Source: Bacillota bacterium
Lineage (GTDB): Bacteria; Bacillota; Bacilli; Alicyclobacillales; SLC66
Assembly (NCBI GenBank): GCA_021821085.1
Contig: JAKACV010000021.1
Span: 1 to 44,797, forward strand
Length of the DNA stretch: 44,797 nucleotides
Reading direction: 5' to 3'
Under the pieces are notes generated by a model. It had not been told where the DNA came from. It saw nothing but the letters and a program-made list of their open reading frames with translations, and made no database searches. Positions 25,406 to 34,377 of the stretch are shown in pieces; the stretch's first letter is position 1; each line of letters opens with the position of its first letter. A program made the translations under genes and the position numbers.

Positions 25406-27376
25406 TCATTCCACTACGGGTGTGACGGGAAGCACTTGCCTTATAATCCACTGCGGTACAGCCGGAAGTGTACTACCTATAGGATGAAACATATTCGGTT
25501 CATGATGCGTCCACCCTATAAAAAGCACATCACCTTGGGGTGCTTGTGCCGCTACAAAGGACTCCACCTCATTAAACAGAGCATGTCCTACGCCATGCGA
25601 TGCACTTTGCAGCGCTGTCGCAAGTGCAGCAAGCACATCATGCGTTTTTTTGTTCGTATGAAGCAACGTATCGACTTCAACTACCTTCCCGCGTTTCATA
25701 GATCCAAGATCAATTACTTGTCCATTTTCAATTAATGCAGCATCAGAGAAGTTGACGCTCGTGTCATTCACCACATTCCCCGCAATGCTATTCCCAGAGA
25801 CATACAAATCAGAAGTCATTTGACCAAAATGATGTGCTTCATGGATTGAATAGACAAATCGTCCACCCCATGCGCGCACGTGATGAAATGCAGTCACATT
25901 GTTCGCTGCTGAAAAACGAACACTCCCATCATTTGCGTAGCCTGTTGCTTCTTCCGCTAACGCGACACTCCATGTCGCTGGTGGCGTTACGATGCGATAC
26001 GATCGCGTTTGCGGGGACATAAGCGCCTCAACTCCCACCGCCTGCGCCAACTGCTGATCCACAATATCAACAACCCCCACGTTTTGCGTCAAAATGCCAT
26101 TGGGGCGTTGTACCACTCCAAACTCATAGATGCCGCCGGCCACAACAAGCGAGATGAGGGGTAAAACAAACCAAGCCCATTCATTTTTCCTGCGACGTCG
26201 CAACACGATATAAAGTAATGGTCCGCATAAAAACGTGTAGACACCGAACGTGATTTCCCAGATCCAAAGTGGCGGCGAGTGCAATTGGGGAAATTGTTCA
26301 GCCGCACCCATAAGAGACAGCATCCCATTTGCGCCAAACAAATCAGGTTTCGCCGACAAGATCGCGCTATGCAGCGAGTGAGCAATTCCATCCCAGAGCA
26401 GCGCATTGCCAGACCATGATACGAGTGCAGGTGAAGCCGCATCAAACCCTACATAAACGACTTCTCCCCGATCCAATTCATTCACCGCAATTAAGGCTTG
26501 ATTTACATTCCCCACGAGTACAGTGGCAGTCTTTTTTGCAACGCCATAGAGTAGCGGAAGAGTTGTATGCAATGGCGCGGACCCCGCAAAGGCAGCTAAC
26601 TGTCCTCCCGATCTGTCTAACACAATCGAACCATTGACTGGACTGATATGTGAAAAAAAGCCAATCTGTCCCGCGTTTGGCTCAACCCCACCTAAGATTA
26701 AAATCCCACCAGAGCGCACCCATGCATCGATCGCTGTTACCTGTTTTGAGTTCAACTCTGCAGCAGCAGACCCATCTACGTAAAGATAGCGCAATGTCTG
26801 CAAAAGTTGTGCGGACGATGGAAGTGCTTGCGGTTTTATGTAAGCTGTCACTAATTCGGAAGTTCCATTAGTCGAAGAGACTCCCGCAAGAAATTGTACA
26901 GATTGCGGGTGATTACTCACCACGCCAGCGACGTCCGAACCTTCAACAGAAATGCCGATCAGACGTGTACTTGCATAGAGTTCACCATGAATGAATAATT
27001 TTAAATTGCCGCCATGACGCAACAAATTTCCCGGCACGCCAACTGTATACACGTTTGGTTGACCCTTCGTTATACTCACAGGCCATTCAAGAGTACCTTC
27101 AAATGGATACTTGCGCCCTACGCTATAGACGAGATCCCCTTGAAGTTTCTGTTTCCCAAAGTATGAAATAGCAACACGTACGGGCACCCAAACGCTCGAA
27201 TCAAAATAGCTTTGAAATCCGACCCCTACACTCATAGTCACTGTACCTGTCGCGGCAAGACTAACTCCACCCAAAGCAAGCCATGCCAGTACGATGACGC
27301 TGACAAGGAATATACCCATGCCAAAACTGCGCCGACTAGTCATTCCGTCAGTCCTATCTCTTGCCTTCATAGCCAT
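25406..27376 (-). CDS. Large secreted or membrane protein of the ABC operon
   Basis: A 656-residue protein with an N-terminal hydrophobic segment that looks like a signal peptide or anchor (MGIFLVSVIVLAWLALGGVSLAATG, residues about 19-43). A long extracytoplasmic beta-rich part follows, with a possible glutamine-amidotransferase-like region in VRSGGILILGGV. Two adjacent hydrophobic spans lie near 380-430 (WIWEITFGVYTFLCGPLLYIVL, then WFVLPLISLVVAGGIYEFGVV), and a C-terminal extracellular domain completes it. This layout resembles accessory proteins encoded beside ABC-2 exporters in Bacillota. It is the first gene of the operon with the ATPase and permease. Function is unknown; a role in assembling or regulating the exporter is inference. 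Confidence 0.8.
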   Translation of the reverse strand: MAMKARDRTDGMTSRRSFGMGIFLVSVIVLAWLALGGVSLAATGTVTMSVGVGFQSYFDSSVWVPVRVAISYFGKQKLQGDLVYSVGRKYPFEGTLEWPVSITKGQPNVYTVGVPGNLLRHGGNLKLFIHGELYASTRLIGISVEGSDVAGVVSNHPQSVQFLAGVSSTNGTSELVTAYIKPQALPSSAQLLQTLRYLYVDGSAAAELNSKQVTAIDAWVRSGGILILGGVEPNAGQIGFFSHISPVNGSIVLDRSGGQLAAFAGSAPLHTTLPLLYGVAKKTATVLVGNVNQALIAVNELDRGEVVYVGFDAASPALVSWSGNALLWDGIAHSLHSAILSAKPDLFGANGMLSLMGAAEQFPQLHSPPLWIWEITFGVYTFLCGPLLYIVLRRRRKNEWAWFVLPLISLVVAGGIYEFGVVQRPNGILTQNVGVVDIVDQQLAQAVGVEALMSPQTRSYRIVTPPATWSVALAEEATGYANDGSVRFSAANNVTAFHHVRAWGGRFVYSIHEAHHFGQMTSDLYVSGNSIAGNVVNDTSVNFSDAALIENGQVIDLGSMKRGKVVEVDTLLHTNKKTHDVLAALATALQSASHGVGHALFNEVESFVAAQAPQGDVLFIGWTHHEPNMFHPIGSTLPAVPQWIIRQVLPVTPVVE

Positions 27377-27416
27377 ATTGTATCATGCAGCAAAAGTCCT
27401 CGCGACTGTTTCTAAA

Positions 27417-27456
27417 GGATACATCGGGGGGCGCATCAGCGCCCCCCGATGTATCC
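27417..27456 (-). terminator. 18-bp perfect hairpin overlapping the yheC-like stop codon
   Basis: GGATACATCGGGGGGCGC at 27417-27434 and its exact reverse complement at 27439-27456 form an 18-bp stem with a four-base loop. The last six codons (GYIGGR) and the stop of the ATP-grasp gene lie in the 3' half. On the minus strand it is followed by TTTAGAAAC, a weak U-tract, so it probably acts as a terminator or as an mRNA 3' end protector. Confidence 0.8.
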
Positions 27457-28521
27457 GCGTTGTTCTGTCAAATACAGCCCAAAATCGACAACCAGTTCGG
27501 ACGCTTTACGCTGCATTTCGGGAAAGAGCAACCGTCTTGCTGGTTTTGGATTCAATTCAATGAACCACGGTTCACCCTGTTCATCCAGACCAAGATCATA
27601 TCCAATGACTCCAAGCGTCGGATATTTCCTTGTCAACATCTGTCCCACAGCAATGGCACTCCGTTCTAACGCTTTTTCTTCAATCCCTATCCCTTGTTGT
27701 TGTAGCGCCCCCTGCAATATATGAAAGCGTATCCGACTTCCCCCCGCAACCAAGTTTGTCACAACGCCACTTGGCGCTGCGATTTTAGGTACGACCCCAA
27801 CAAGCTCCCATGCGCCTCTGCGATTTCGTTGGATGACTACCCGAAAGTCGACTTGACCTCCGCGATACTTGATTAACGGGATGCGTTCCTGCGCAATATG
27901 GGGAACACGCAACAGATGTCGACGAACAAATCGCTGAAAATCAGATTTTGACAGCGATAAGCGCAAAGGTCCACGGTCGTAAAAGCGATCACAGTGCACT
28001 AAAAACGTTCCGCCCTCTTGCCTCACGCGAAAAACTCCCCGACCCCCATAACCGCCAGAGGGTTTTACGTAAATCACGCCAAATTGTCGCAACATGTCAT
28101 CTAACGTTTCAACTGTTCGCACCCTGCGCGTAACAGGAATATGCAAACCACATGTCGAACAGTCAGCAAGCCACTGTGAAACGGCTGCTTTCCCCCCAAT
28201 CAGTGGATTGAATATAGGTATGCCAAAAGCCGCAGCTTGTTTGCGCAAAGATCGAACCATTCCCTGCATAACCAAGTGTACAAATACGTTTTCATAAATC
28301 ACATCAGGCAATGGTAAATCCGATTTTCCCCATCCCTGATCGCTAACTCCATTCCATTGATAGCCATATCCTCGACTCTGATCAAAGTGCAGTTGATCTG
28401 GATGAAACAAAACAAGGCGTGCGTCATTTGCGGCCGCACGCCTCGCCATTTGTACAAAAAAACCTTCCCTGCGCGGAATAACCGTTGTCGTGACACCAAT
28501 GATCGGTTGCTTCAAAACCAT
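27436..28521 (-). CDS. YheC/YheD-family ATP-grasp protein (spore coat-associated)
   Basis: A 361-residue ATP-grasp protein. The N-terminal part PIIGVTTTVIPRREGFFVQMARRAAAN and the middle ATP-grasp signatures VIYVKPSGGYGGRGVFRV, DFRVVIQRN, VTNLVAGGS and GYDLGLDEQGEPWFIELNPKPAR match the YheC/YheD family. Acidic residues for Mg binding are in WFIELNPKP. In Bacillus these proteins are associated with the spore coat; the ligation they catalyse is not established. I take the ATG at 28521 (MVLKQPIIGV), as GGGGAG lies nine bases upstream; the frame is open further. It reads toward the ABC operon but is separated by the 18-bp hairpin. Confidence 0.9.
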   Translation of the reverse strand: MVLKQPIIGVTTTVIPRREGFFVQMARRAAANDARLVLFHPDQLHFDQSRGYGYQWNGVSDQGWGKSDLPLPDVIYENVFVHLVMQGMVRSLRKQAAAFGIPIFNPLIGGKAAVSQWLADCSTCGLHIPVTRRVRTVETLDDMLRQFGVIYVKPSGGYGGRGVFRVRQEGGTFLVHCDRFYDRGPLRLSLSKSDFQRFVRRHLLRVPHIAQERIPLIKYRGGQVDFRVVIQRNRRGAWELVGVVPKIAAPSGVVTNLVAGGSRIRFHILQGALQQQGIGIEEKALERSAIAVGQMLTRKYPTLGVIGYDLGLDEQGEPWFIELNPKPARRLLFPEMQRKASELVVDFGLYLTEQRGYIGGR

Positions 28522-28646
28522 ACCATGCATCTCCCCGTTGCTCGCTCGCGCTTCGCAAAACTGGCTCACGCAATCTATCTCATGGCATATGTATGTTGCA
28601 ACAATTCAATTGGTCCTTCACAACCTCGCTCCTCAGAGCCTAAACT

Positions 28647-29006
28647 CTATGAGTTTGCTTCATATTCCACTTTGACAGTGGTAGAAATACCACCCCGAAC
28701 ATTAAATTTACCTATTACCTCCAGATATCGTGGTTGTGCATAATGGATAAAATCATCTGCAATCCGATTGGTGACTTCTTCATGAAAATGACCTTCATCT
28801 CGGTAGTTCCAGAGATACAGTTTCAAAGATTTTAATTCAATAATATAAGGTCCTGGACGATAGCGAAAAGTGATTGTTCCAAAGTCGGGCTGACCCGTTT
28901 TCGGACATAAAGTTGTGAATTCTGGCGCCTCAATATATATTTCATAATCGCGTTCTGAATACGGGTTGGGGATCGGATCAAGCGATGTGCCTGGTTTTGT
29001 TGACAC
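28647..29006 (-). CDS. queF: NADPH-dependent 7-cyano-7-deazaguanine reductase (preQ0 reductase)
   Basis: A 119-residue short-type QueF of the tunnelling-fold family. The catalytic Cys is in FTTLCPKTGQPDFG, the conserved ELKSLKLYLWNYRD is the QueF motif for NADPH, and GHFHEEVTNRIADD holds the substrate-binding Glu and His. It reduces preQ0 to preQ1 for queuosine in tRNA-Asp, -Asn, -His and -Tyr. Length is shorter than Bacillus QueF (about 165) but fits the compact form. queC, queD and queE are not adjacent. A SigA promoter is seen 50-75 bases upstream; no preQ1 riboswitch could be recognised. Confidence 0.95.
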   Translation of the reverse strand: MSTKPGTSLDPIPNPYSERDYEIYIEAPEFTTLCPKTGQPDFGTITFRYRPGPYIIELKSLKLYLWNYRDEGHFHEEVTNRIADDFIHYAQPRYLEVIGKFNVRGGISTTVKVEYEANS

Positions 29007-29054
29007 GTTACAGCGCTCCTTTAATCAACACATGATATTTCGGTAATCTTTCTA

Positions 29055-29083
29055 AAAATAGCAGGGTGCTATGTCCTTGTCAA
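29055..29083 (-). promoter_or_regulatory. SigA promoter of queF
   Basis: Minus strand TTGACA (29078-29083), a 17-base spacer and TATTTT (29055-29060). The spacer contains the inverted repeat ATAGCA-CCC-TGCTAT, which overlaps the -10 region. Confidence 0.7.
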
Positions 29084-29206
29084 TTAGTCACAACTCTCGT
29101 CAGAAGCAACTATCACGATATAGGGAATCCATGACACTTGCCTATCTTACAGCTCGCCCCTATACTATGCGTGAACACTGATTGTGGTGACCGGAGGCTG
29201 TCAGAA

Positions 29207-30718
29207 GTGAACCTACCTGAGGCATTTATAACGATGTTTCGCGAGTCATTTGGCGATGCAGCGTGTACCGCATTGCAAGCAAGCATGAACACTTTTCCTA
29301 CGCGAGCTATTCGCCTAAACCCCAAACGACCTGTAAACGCCAATCTAAAATCGGTATTGCTTCATCCTGTACCGTGGACAAACGACGCCTATTTTATCGA
29401 TCATGACGCAAAAATCGGCTCTGACCCCTTACATGTCGGCGGTGAATTTTACATTCAGGAGCCCTCCGCAATGGCACCTGTCACTGCCCTTCAACCCAGT
29501 AGAGGAGAACGGATTCTTGACTTGTGCGCGGCGCCAGGTGGAAAAACGACACAAATTGCAGCTGCAATGCAAGATACGGGTGTACTTGTCGCAAATGAAA
29601 TTCATCGCGATCGTTGTTTGACACTCGCAGAAAACACAGAACGTATGGGCCTTACACAGACATGTGTGACAAACCTTGAGCCAAACGTTTTAGTAAAACA
29701 CTTCAAGGAGTTCTTTGACGCGATTCTTGTCGACGCGCCGTGCAGTGGCGAGGGCATGTTCCGAAAAGATCACACCGCCATTGAAGAATGGCATGAACAC
29801 CTTCCATTACGCAATGCGATTCGGCAACTCGATATTCTCGAATCTGCCTACCGCATGACAAAACCAGGAGGACGTCTCGTCTACTCCACGTGTACATTTA
29901 ATCCATTTGAAAACGAAATCGTACTCGCGCAATTTTTAATGAATCACGCAGATTTGAGAATTGTTCCAATCAATCTACCGCAAGCCCAACCAGGGCTTAC
30001 ACTTGAAAAGCTACGTTCGCTTCGCAGGCTGGATGTATTTGCCGAGGGGGAATTTGCAGATCGACTGAAAACAGTCGAGGATGATCAGATCAAAACGGAG
30101 CATGCGGCACGTTATTTTCCCTATTCTTCACCATGTGAAGGCCACTTCATTGCACGAATCGAAAAAAATATTCAACCGATACAATTCACTCAACTAGACA
30201 CACACCACCGCAAAGCAAAAAGGAAGCAAAATGAACGAAACATGTGTCAAACGAGAGGGTTTCCTTCCTTCTATACTTTTATGTCGACTGCTCTTCAACC
30301 ACACTATATCGATCAATTACTCACCACCCACGATCTACAAGTGGAAGGGGAGATCTTATATGCAATACCAAAGCTTCTCGCTCTTGTAAAAACGCCTACA
30401 CGCGGTATCCTGCGCAAGGGGCTTCCTTTAGGTACATTTCGCGGTCAACGCTTCTTACCCACGCACACATTTGCACTAGCACTCAATGTCGACGATGTAC
30501 TATGTGAATGGCGCCTCCATTACGGTGATGAACGAATCATCACGTACTTACATGGAGAGACCATTGCGGTCAGTGCGAGCGACGGCTTTCTTTTAGTGAC
30601 AATCGAAGGTGTACCACTTGGATGGGGCAAAGTTGTACAAGGAACACTTAAAAATCACTTTCCAAAAGGATTGCGAAAAAAATATACCTTTGCATTAAGC
30701 AAGACAGAAAAGACATAA
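29207..30718 (+). CDS. RsmF/NOL1-NOP2-sun family rRNA m5C methyltransferase
   Basis: A 503-residue SAM-dependent RNA cytosine-C5 methyltransferase. AdoMet loop ILDLCAAPGGKTTQIAAAM, the Cys of DAPCSGEGMFRKD (catalytic or release), and the second Cys in RLVYSTCTFNPFENE are the family marks. The C-terminal about 200 residues after the catalytic core (FPSFYTFMSTALQ ... LPLGTFRGQRFLP) form the RsmF-type RNA-binding tail, with WGKVVQGTLKNHFPKGLR at the end. It probably modifies 16S rRNA. I take the GTG at 29207 (MNLPEAFITMFRES) with GGAGG nine bases upstream; the frame is open from 29138. Confidence 0.92.
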   Translation: MNLPEAFITMFRESFGDAACTALQASMNTFPTRAIRLNPKRPVNANLKSVLLHPVPWTNDAYFIDHDAKIGSDPLHVGGEFYIQEPSAMAPVTALQPSRGERILDLCAAPGGKTTQIAAAMQDTGVLVANEIHRDRCLTLAENTERMGLTQTCVTNLEPNVLVKHFKEFFDAILVDAPCSGEGMFRKDHTAIEEWHEHLPLRNAIRQLDILESAYRMTKPGGRLVYSTCTFNPFENEIVLAQFLMNHADLRIVPINLPQAQPGLTLEKLRSLRRLDVFAEGEFADRLKTVEDDQIKTEHAARYFPYSSPCEGHFIARIEKNIQPIQFTQLDTHHRKAKRKQNERNMCQTRGFPSFYTFMSTALQPHYIDQLLTTHDLQVEGEILYAIPKLLALVKTPTRGILRKGLPLGTFRGQRFLPTHTFALALNVDDVLCEWRLHYGDERIITYLHGETIAVSASDGFLLVTIEGVPLGWGKVVQGTLKNHFPKGLRKKYTFALSKTEKT

Positions 30719-30811
30719 GTTAAAACCAGCGATATAACTATGATGAACCTGCGTTGGGTGACTTGCATAGGCTATAGGAACATATCAGCACAGCAAGGAG
30801 CGTGATCCTGT

Positions 30812-31246
30812 ATGGCACCAAAAGTGTCCTTGCCCACCGTATTTTTACCCATGGCACCAAAGCGCGCCAAGGTAGAAAAAACGGCACCCCATTCCATCGC
30901 GTGGGATCTATCACCAGAGTCTCCCGACACACAGCAGAGGATGTGGATCGATCGCCCGCCCGCCGCTTGGGAGACTGATCATACGACACGAACCATCAAA
31001 CGTCCACGTGCGCAAGTTAAAACAACTGACAAGTCCATTCTTGCTGCACGCCTGGCACAATCCACGATTAGCACCTATTTGCATGAACATTTCTCCAAGC
31101 GCCCTGTCTGTATTCTGACCCGAGCTGGCCGTTTTTCGGGAACGATCATCGAAGTAGATGATCGCAAACTAACCCTCGCGACGGAATCCGGTGAACCACT
31201 CACCCTGGCGATTGATGCTTTACTGAGCATCGGTGAAGTCACGTAG
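30812..31246 (+). CDS. Hypothetical protein with Sm-like C-terminal domain
   Basis: A 144-residue protein. The N-terminal about 85 residues are basic, Pro-rich and probably disordered. Residues 88-144 (YLHEHFSKRPVCILTRAGRFSGTIIEVDDRKLTLATESGEPLTLAIDALLSI) have the pattern of an Sm/Lsm/Hfq-like beta-barrel: a helix, then strand, turn RAGRFSGTI, strand EVDDRKLTL and a final strand. This is a fold guess from pattern, not a named family. AAGGAG precedes the ATG. It stands between the methyltransferase and the LysR gene. If correct it might bind RNA, but a spore protein of the DUF2642 kind is equally possible. Confidence 0.6.
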   Translation: MAPKVSLPTVFLPMAPKRAKVEKTAPHSIAWDLSPESPDTQQRMWIDRPPAAWETDHTTRTIKRPRAQVKTTDKSILAARLAQSTISTYLHEHFSKRPVCILTRAGRFSGTIIEVDDRKLTLATESGEPLTLAIDALLSIGEVT

Positions 31247-31267
31247 CAAAAAGTTGACCCCATAGGA

Positions 31268-32191
31268 TCACGTTTCCAGGCTCTGACTCACTTCGGCAAA
31301 TACGTCAAGAAAAGCTTCTGCCGTAAGCGAAAGGTAGCGATCATTTCGAAAAGCAAAGACCAGCGTGCGCGTCGGCTGTGTGTCGAGCATAAGATACCTC
31401 GGTCTTGGCGTGCCAATGCGACGTACCATCGCTGGAACGATGGTCACGCCAAGACCGCATGCGACAAGTGACTGTGCAGTCTCAATGCTGCTTGTTTCGT
31501 ACGCAACATATGGCTGAAAGCCAGCCTCGGCGCATAAAGAGAGTACCGTTTCGCGAAACCCATACCCGTGTTTCAACAAGATAAAGGGACTTGACGCATA
31601 ATCAGATAGTGCAATAGACTTCATTGTACTCACCTGTTCAGAACAAGCATCTGCGTGTAACGCACACGACGAACTCGCTTCTGGCACAGCAAGATACAAT
31701 GACTCTGTATAGACTCGACGCACAGCCAGTCGTTCATCGCGCAGCGGCAACGAGAGGAGCGTAAGATCTGTTGCGCCACTCACAGCCAACTCCTCTAATG
31801 CCTCTGTAGTTTCCTCGACAAAACGCACACGCACATCATGAAAACGCGAGGTAAATGCTTGCAACACAGGCGGTAACACATGTCCACCTGTGATGGCAGG
31901 CGCCCCAATCACGAGATCCTTTCCCATACCTTGCCCACGTTCTTGCATTTCCCGAGCCAGGTCATCTCGCAAACGCAAAATATTCTCTGCATATTCAATG
32001 AAGCGCCAGCCTGCTTCCGTCGGCGTCGCTGCCGAATGTCCACGTTCAAAAAGTGTGACTCCAAGTTCACGCTCTAGTTTCGCGACTTGTTGGCTTAACG
32101 AAGGTTGGGCTACCGACAACTGCACTGCGGCACGTGTAAAACTTCTCTTTCGATAAACCTCTAGCGCGTATTCAATCCATCTCATTTCCAT
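31268..32191 (-). CDS. LysR-family transcriptional regulator
   Basis: A 307-residue LysR regulator. The N-terminal winged helix-turn-helix is MEMRWIEYALEVYRKRSFTRAAVQLSVAQPSLSQQVAKLERELGVTLFER, followed by the linker helix and the effector-binding domain (about 90-300; GKDLVIGAPAITGGHVLPPVL ... YASSPFILLKHGYGFRETVLSLC). I take the ATG at 32191, with GAGGGG upstream. It is divergent from leuCD with 136 bases between the starts, so it may control those genes from a shared operator; this is inference from orientation. The effector is unknown. Confidence 0.93.
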   Translation of the reverse strand: MEMRWIEYALEVYRKRSFTRAAVQLSVAQPSLSQQVAKLERELGVTLFERGHSAATPTEAGWRFIEYAENILRLRDDLAREMQERGQGMGKDLVIGAPAITGGHVLPPVLQAFTSRFHDVRVRFVEETTEALEELAVSGATDLTLLSLPLRDERLAVRRVYTESLYLAVPEASSSCALHADACSEQVSTMKSIALSDYASSPFILLKHGYGFRETVLSLCAEAGFQPYVAYETSSIETAQSLVACGLGVTIVPAMVRRIGTPRPRYLMLDTQPTRTLVFAFRNDRYLSLTAEAFLDVFAEVSQSLET

Positions 32192-32327
32192 ATTGAGCCC
32201 CTCAGATCTTTTTTGTTTCATAGGAAAAAACGATACGATTCATAGATTATAGATGATCGACGTATAGAAGAGAATCCTGTATGATAATCGCAATTCCTAA
32301 TTATGAAAAAATAACAGGAGGTAGCTT
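32192..32327. promoter_or_regulatory. Divergent promoter region between lysR-type gene and leuC
   Basis: The region holds the back-to-back promoters. T-N11-A type sites are possible within it, but I could not single out one operator. A ribosome binding site AACAGGAGG precedes leuC. Confidence 0.4.
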
Positions 32328-33770
32328 ATGAAATCAACCCATGTACCCAAAACGTTATTTGATAAAATCTGGGATACCCATATTGTGCACGAACAGGTTG
32401 GAGAACCATCTTTGCTTTATATTGATTTGCACTTAGTGCACGAGGTAACCTCTCCCCAAGCATTTGAAGGCTTACGACTAGCTGGACGCAGCGTAAGACG
32501 TCCTGATCTGACCTATGCTACCATTGACCACAATGTTCCCACCACTGCACGACATGTACCGATTGAAGATCCGGTTGCAAGAGAACAAATTGAAACGCTT
32601 CGCACAAATTGTGCAGAGTTTTCAGTTCCACTCGCAGATATTACGAGTCCCGATCAAGGGATTGTACACGTGATTGGCCCTGAACTCGGACTCACATTAC
32701 CTGGTAAAACAATCGTCTGTGGAGACAGCCATACCGCTACACATGGTGCATTTGGCGCTCTTGCATTTGGAATTGGCACGAGCGAGGTAGAGCATGTACT
32801 TGCCACACAATGTTTGCCACAAGCACGTCCGCGCACGATGGAAGTGTATGTAGAAGGGATCATTCCTCCTGGTGTGGAGGCAAAGGATCTTATCCTCGGA
32901 CTCATCTCTACCTATGGGACTGCATTTGGTACAGGCTATGTGATTGAATATCGCGGCCCTGCAATCACTGCACTTTCTATGGAAGAACGCATGACCGTTT
33001 GCAATATGTCGATCGAAGCTGGAGCTCGCGCCGGACTCATCGCTCCTGATGAAACGACATTTGCCTATTTAAAAGGAAAGCGTTACGCACCAAAAGGCGA
33101 TGAGTGGAACCAGGCTGAAGCAATCTGGCGCTTCTTTCACACAGACGAAGAAGCTACATTCGATGCACGAATCGAATTTGATGTAGCTACGCTCGTCCCA
33201 CAAGTCACGTGGGGCACCAATCCTGGATTGGGGCTTGACGTAACAGCAAGCGTTCCACATCCAGACGATTTCGCTGATCCGGCCATGCAGCGAGCCGTCT
33301 CCTTGGCCCTAGACTATATGGGTCTTACACCGGGGACGCCGATATCTGACATTGCAATCGATCGAGTCTTTATCGGTTCTTGCACAAATGGGAGAATTGA
33401 AGATCTGCGCGCAGCAGCAAAAATCGTACAAGGACGTAAAGTTGCACAGCATGTCAATGCAATGGTTGTTCCTGGGTCCTATCACGTCAAAGCGCAGGCT
33501 GAAGCGGAGGGGTTACACAATATTTTTGTAGATGCGGGCTTCGAATGGCGAGAACCTGGATGCAGTATGTGTCTTGCCATGAATCCTGACGTTCTAGCCC
33601 CAGGCGAACGCTGTGCTTCGACATCGAATCGGAACTTTGAAGGACGCCAAGGGCGCGGTGGCCGTACTCATCTTGTAAGCGCAGCAATGGCGGCGGCAGC
33701 AGCGATTACAGGACATTTTGTAGATGTTCGCACAATGCTTTCTAAGCTAAATCCAGAGGAGGTTTTATAG
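32328..33770 (+). CDS. leuC: 3-isopropylmalate dehydratase large subunit
   Basis: A 480-residue aconitase-family protein for leucine synthesis. It isomerises 2- to 3-isopropylmalate with the small subunit. The three cluster cysteines are visible in [18 protein letters not shown] and [58 protein letters not shown] and [24 protein letters not shown] are the conserved core. AACAGGAGG lies before the ATG. leuD begins one base after its stop. leuA, leuB and ilv genes are absent, so the leucine pathway is split in this genome. Confidence 0.97.
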   Translation: MKSTHVPKTLFDKIWDTHIVHEQVGEPSLLYIDLHLVHEVTSPQAFEGLRLAGRSVRRPDLTYATIDHNVPTTARHVPIEDPVAREQIETLRTNCAEFSVPLADITSPDQGIVHVIGPELGLTLPGKTIVCGDSHTATHGAFGALAFGIGTSEVEHVLATQCLPQARPRTMEVYVEGIIPPGVEAKDLILGLISTYGTAFGTGYVIEYRGPAITALSMEERMTVCNMSIEAGARAGLIAPDETTFAYLKGKRYAPKGDEWNQAEAIWRFFHTDEEATFDARIEFDVATLVPQVTWGTNPGLGLDVTASVPHPDDFADPAMQRAVSLALDYMGLTPGTPISDIAIDRVFIGSCTNGRIEDLRAAAKIVQGRKVAQHVNAMVVPGSYHVKAQAEAEGLHNIFVDAGFEWREPGCSMCLAMNPDVLAPGERCASTSNRNFEGRQGRGGRTHLVSAAMAAAAAITGHFVDVRTMLSKLNPEEVL

Positions 33771-33771
33771 T

Positions 33772-34377
33772 ATGCAACCATTTACCCAACACATCGGGAT
33801 AGTCTTGCCACTACAACGTGCCAATATTGACACAGACGCAATTATTCCTAAGCAATTTCTGAAACGCATTGCTCGAACTGGTTTCGGTCAATTTTTATTC
33901 TACGATTGGCGTTTTGATGAAACGGGTTCCACAAAACCTGATTTTATTCTCAACCGTGCTCCCTATGATCGCGCCACAGTTCTACTTGCAGGTCCGAATT
34001 TCGGATGTGGATCCTCTCGCGAACATGCACCATGGTCACTTCAGGATTTTGGTTTTCAGGTCATTATCGCCTCCTCATTTGCTGATATTTTCTATAATAA
34101 CTGTTTCAAAAATGGGATTCTCCCCATTGTCTTACCACTTACTGTAACAGAGCAACTAATACAAGCGGCGACAAATGAACCCGGTTTTACACTCGATATT
34201 GATCTGCCTGCGCAGGAAGTACGGACTATGAGCGGCGACATTTTTCACTTTGATCTAGATCCTTATCGCAAAATGTGTCTAACGCAAGGGTTGGATGACA
34301 TTGCCATCACATTGCTTCACGCGAATGAGATCGCCAGTTACGAAAAAACAGCTCCGTTCGCCACTCCGATTAACTGA
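33772..34377 (+). CDS. leuD: 3-isopropylmalate dehydratase small subunit
   Basis: A 201-residue swivelling-domain subunit. NIDTDAIIPKQFLKRI, LAGPNFGCGSSREHAPWSLQDFGFQVIIASSFADIFYNNCFKNGILPI are the signature sequences. It completes the LeuCD active site with its conserved SSREHA loop. It starts one base after leuC, with AGGAGG inside the leuC end, so the two are coupled. Its stop is directly adjacent to the stop of the convergent DUF2515 gene, with no terminator between. Confidence 0.97.
   Translation: MQPFTQHIGIVLPLQRANIDTDAIIPKQFLKRIARTGFGQFLFYDWRFDETGSTKPDFILNRAPYDRATVLLAGPNFGCGSSREHAPWSLQDFGFQVIIASSFADIFYNNCFKNGILPIVLPLTVTEQLIQAATNEPGFTLDIDLPAQEVRTMSGDIFHFDLDPYRKMCLTQGLDDIAITLLHANEIASYEKTAPFATPIN

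Noticed and set aside
29007-29100. Possible preQ1 riboswitch before queF
   Set aside because: The A-rich tail and the aptamer core of preQ1-I could not be matched; the short hairpin there lies inside the promoter spacer instead.
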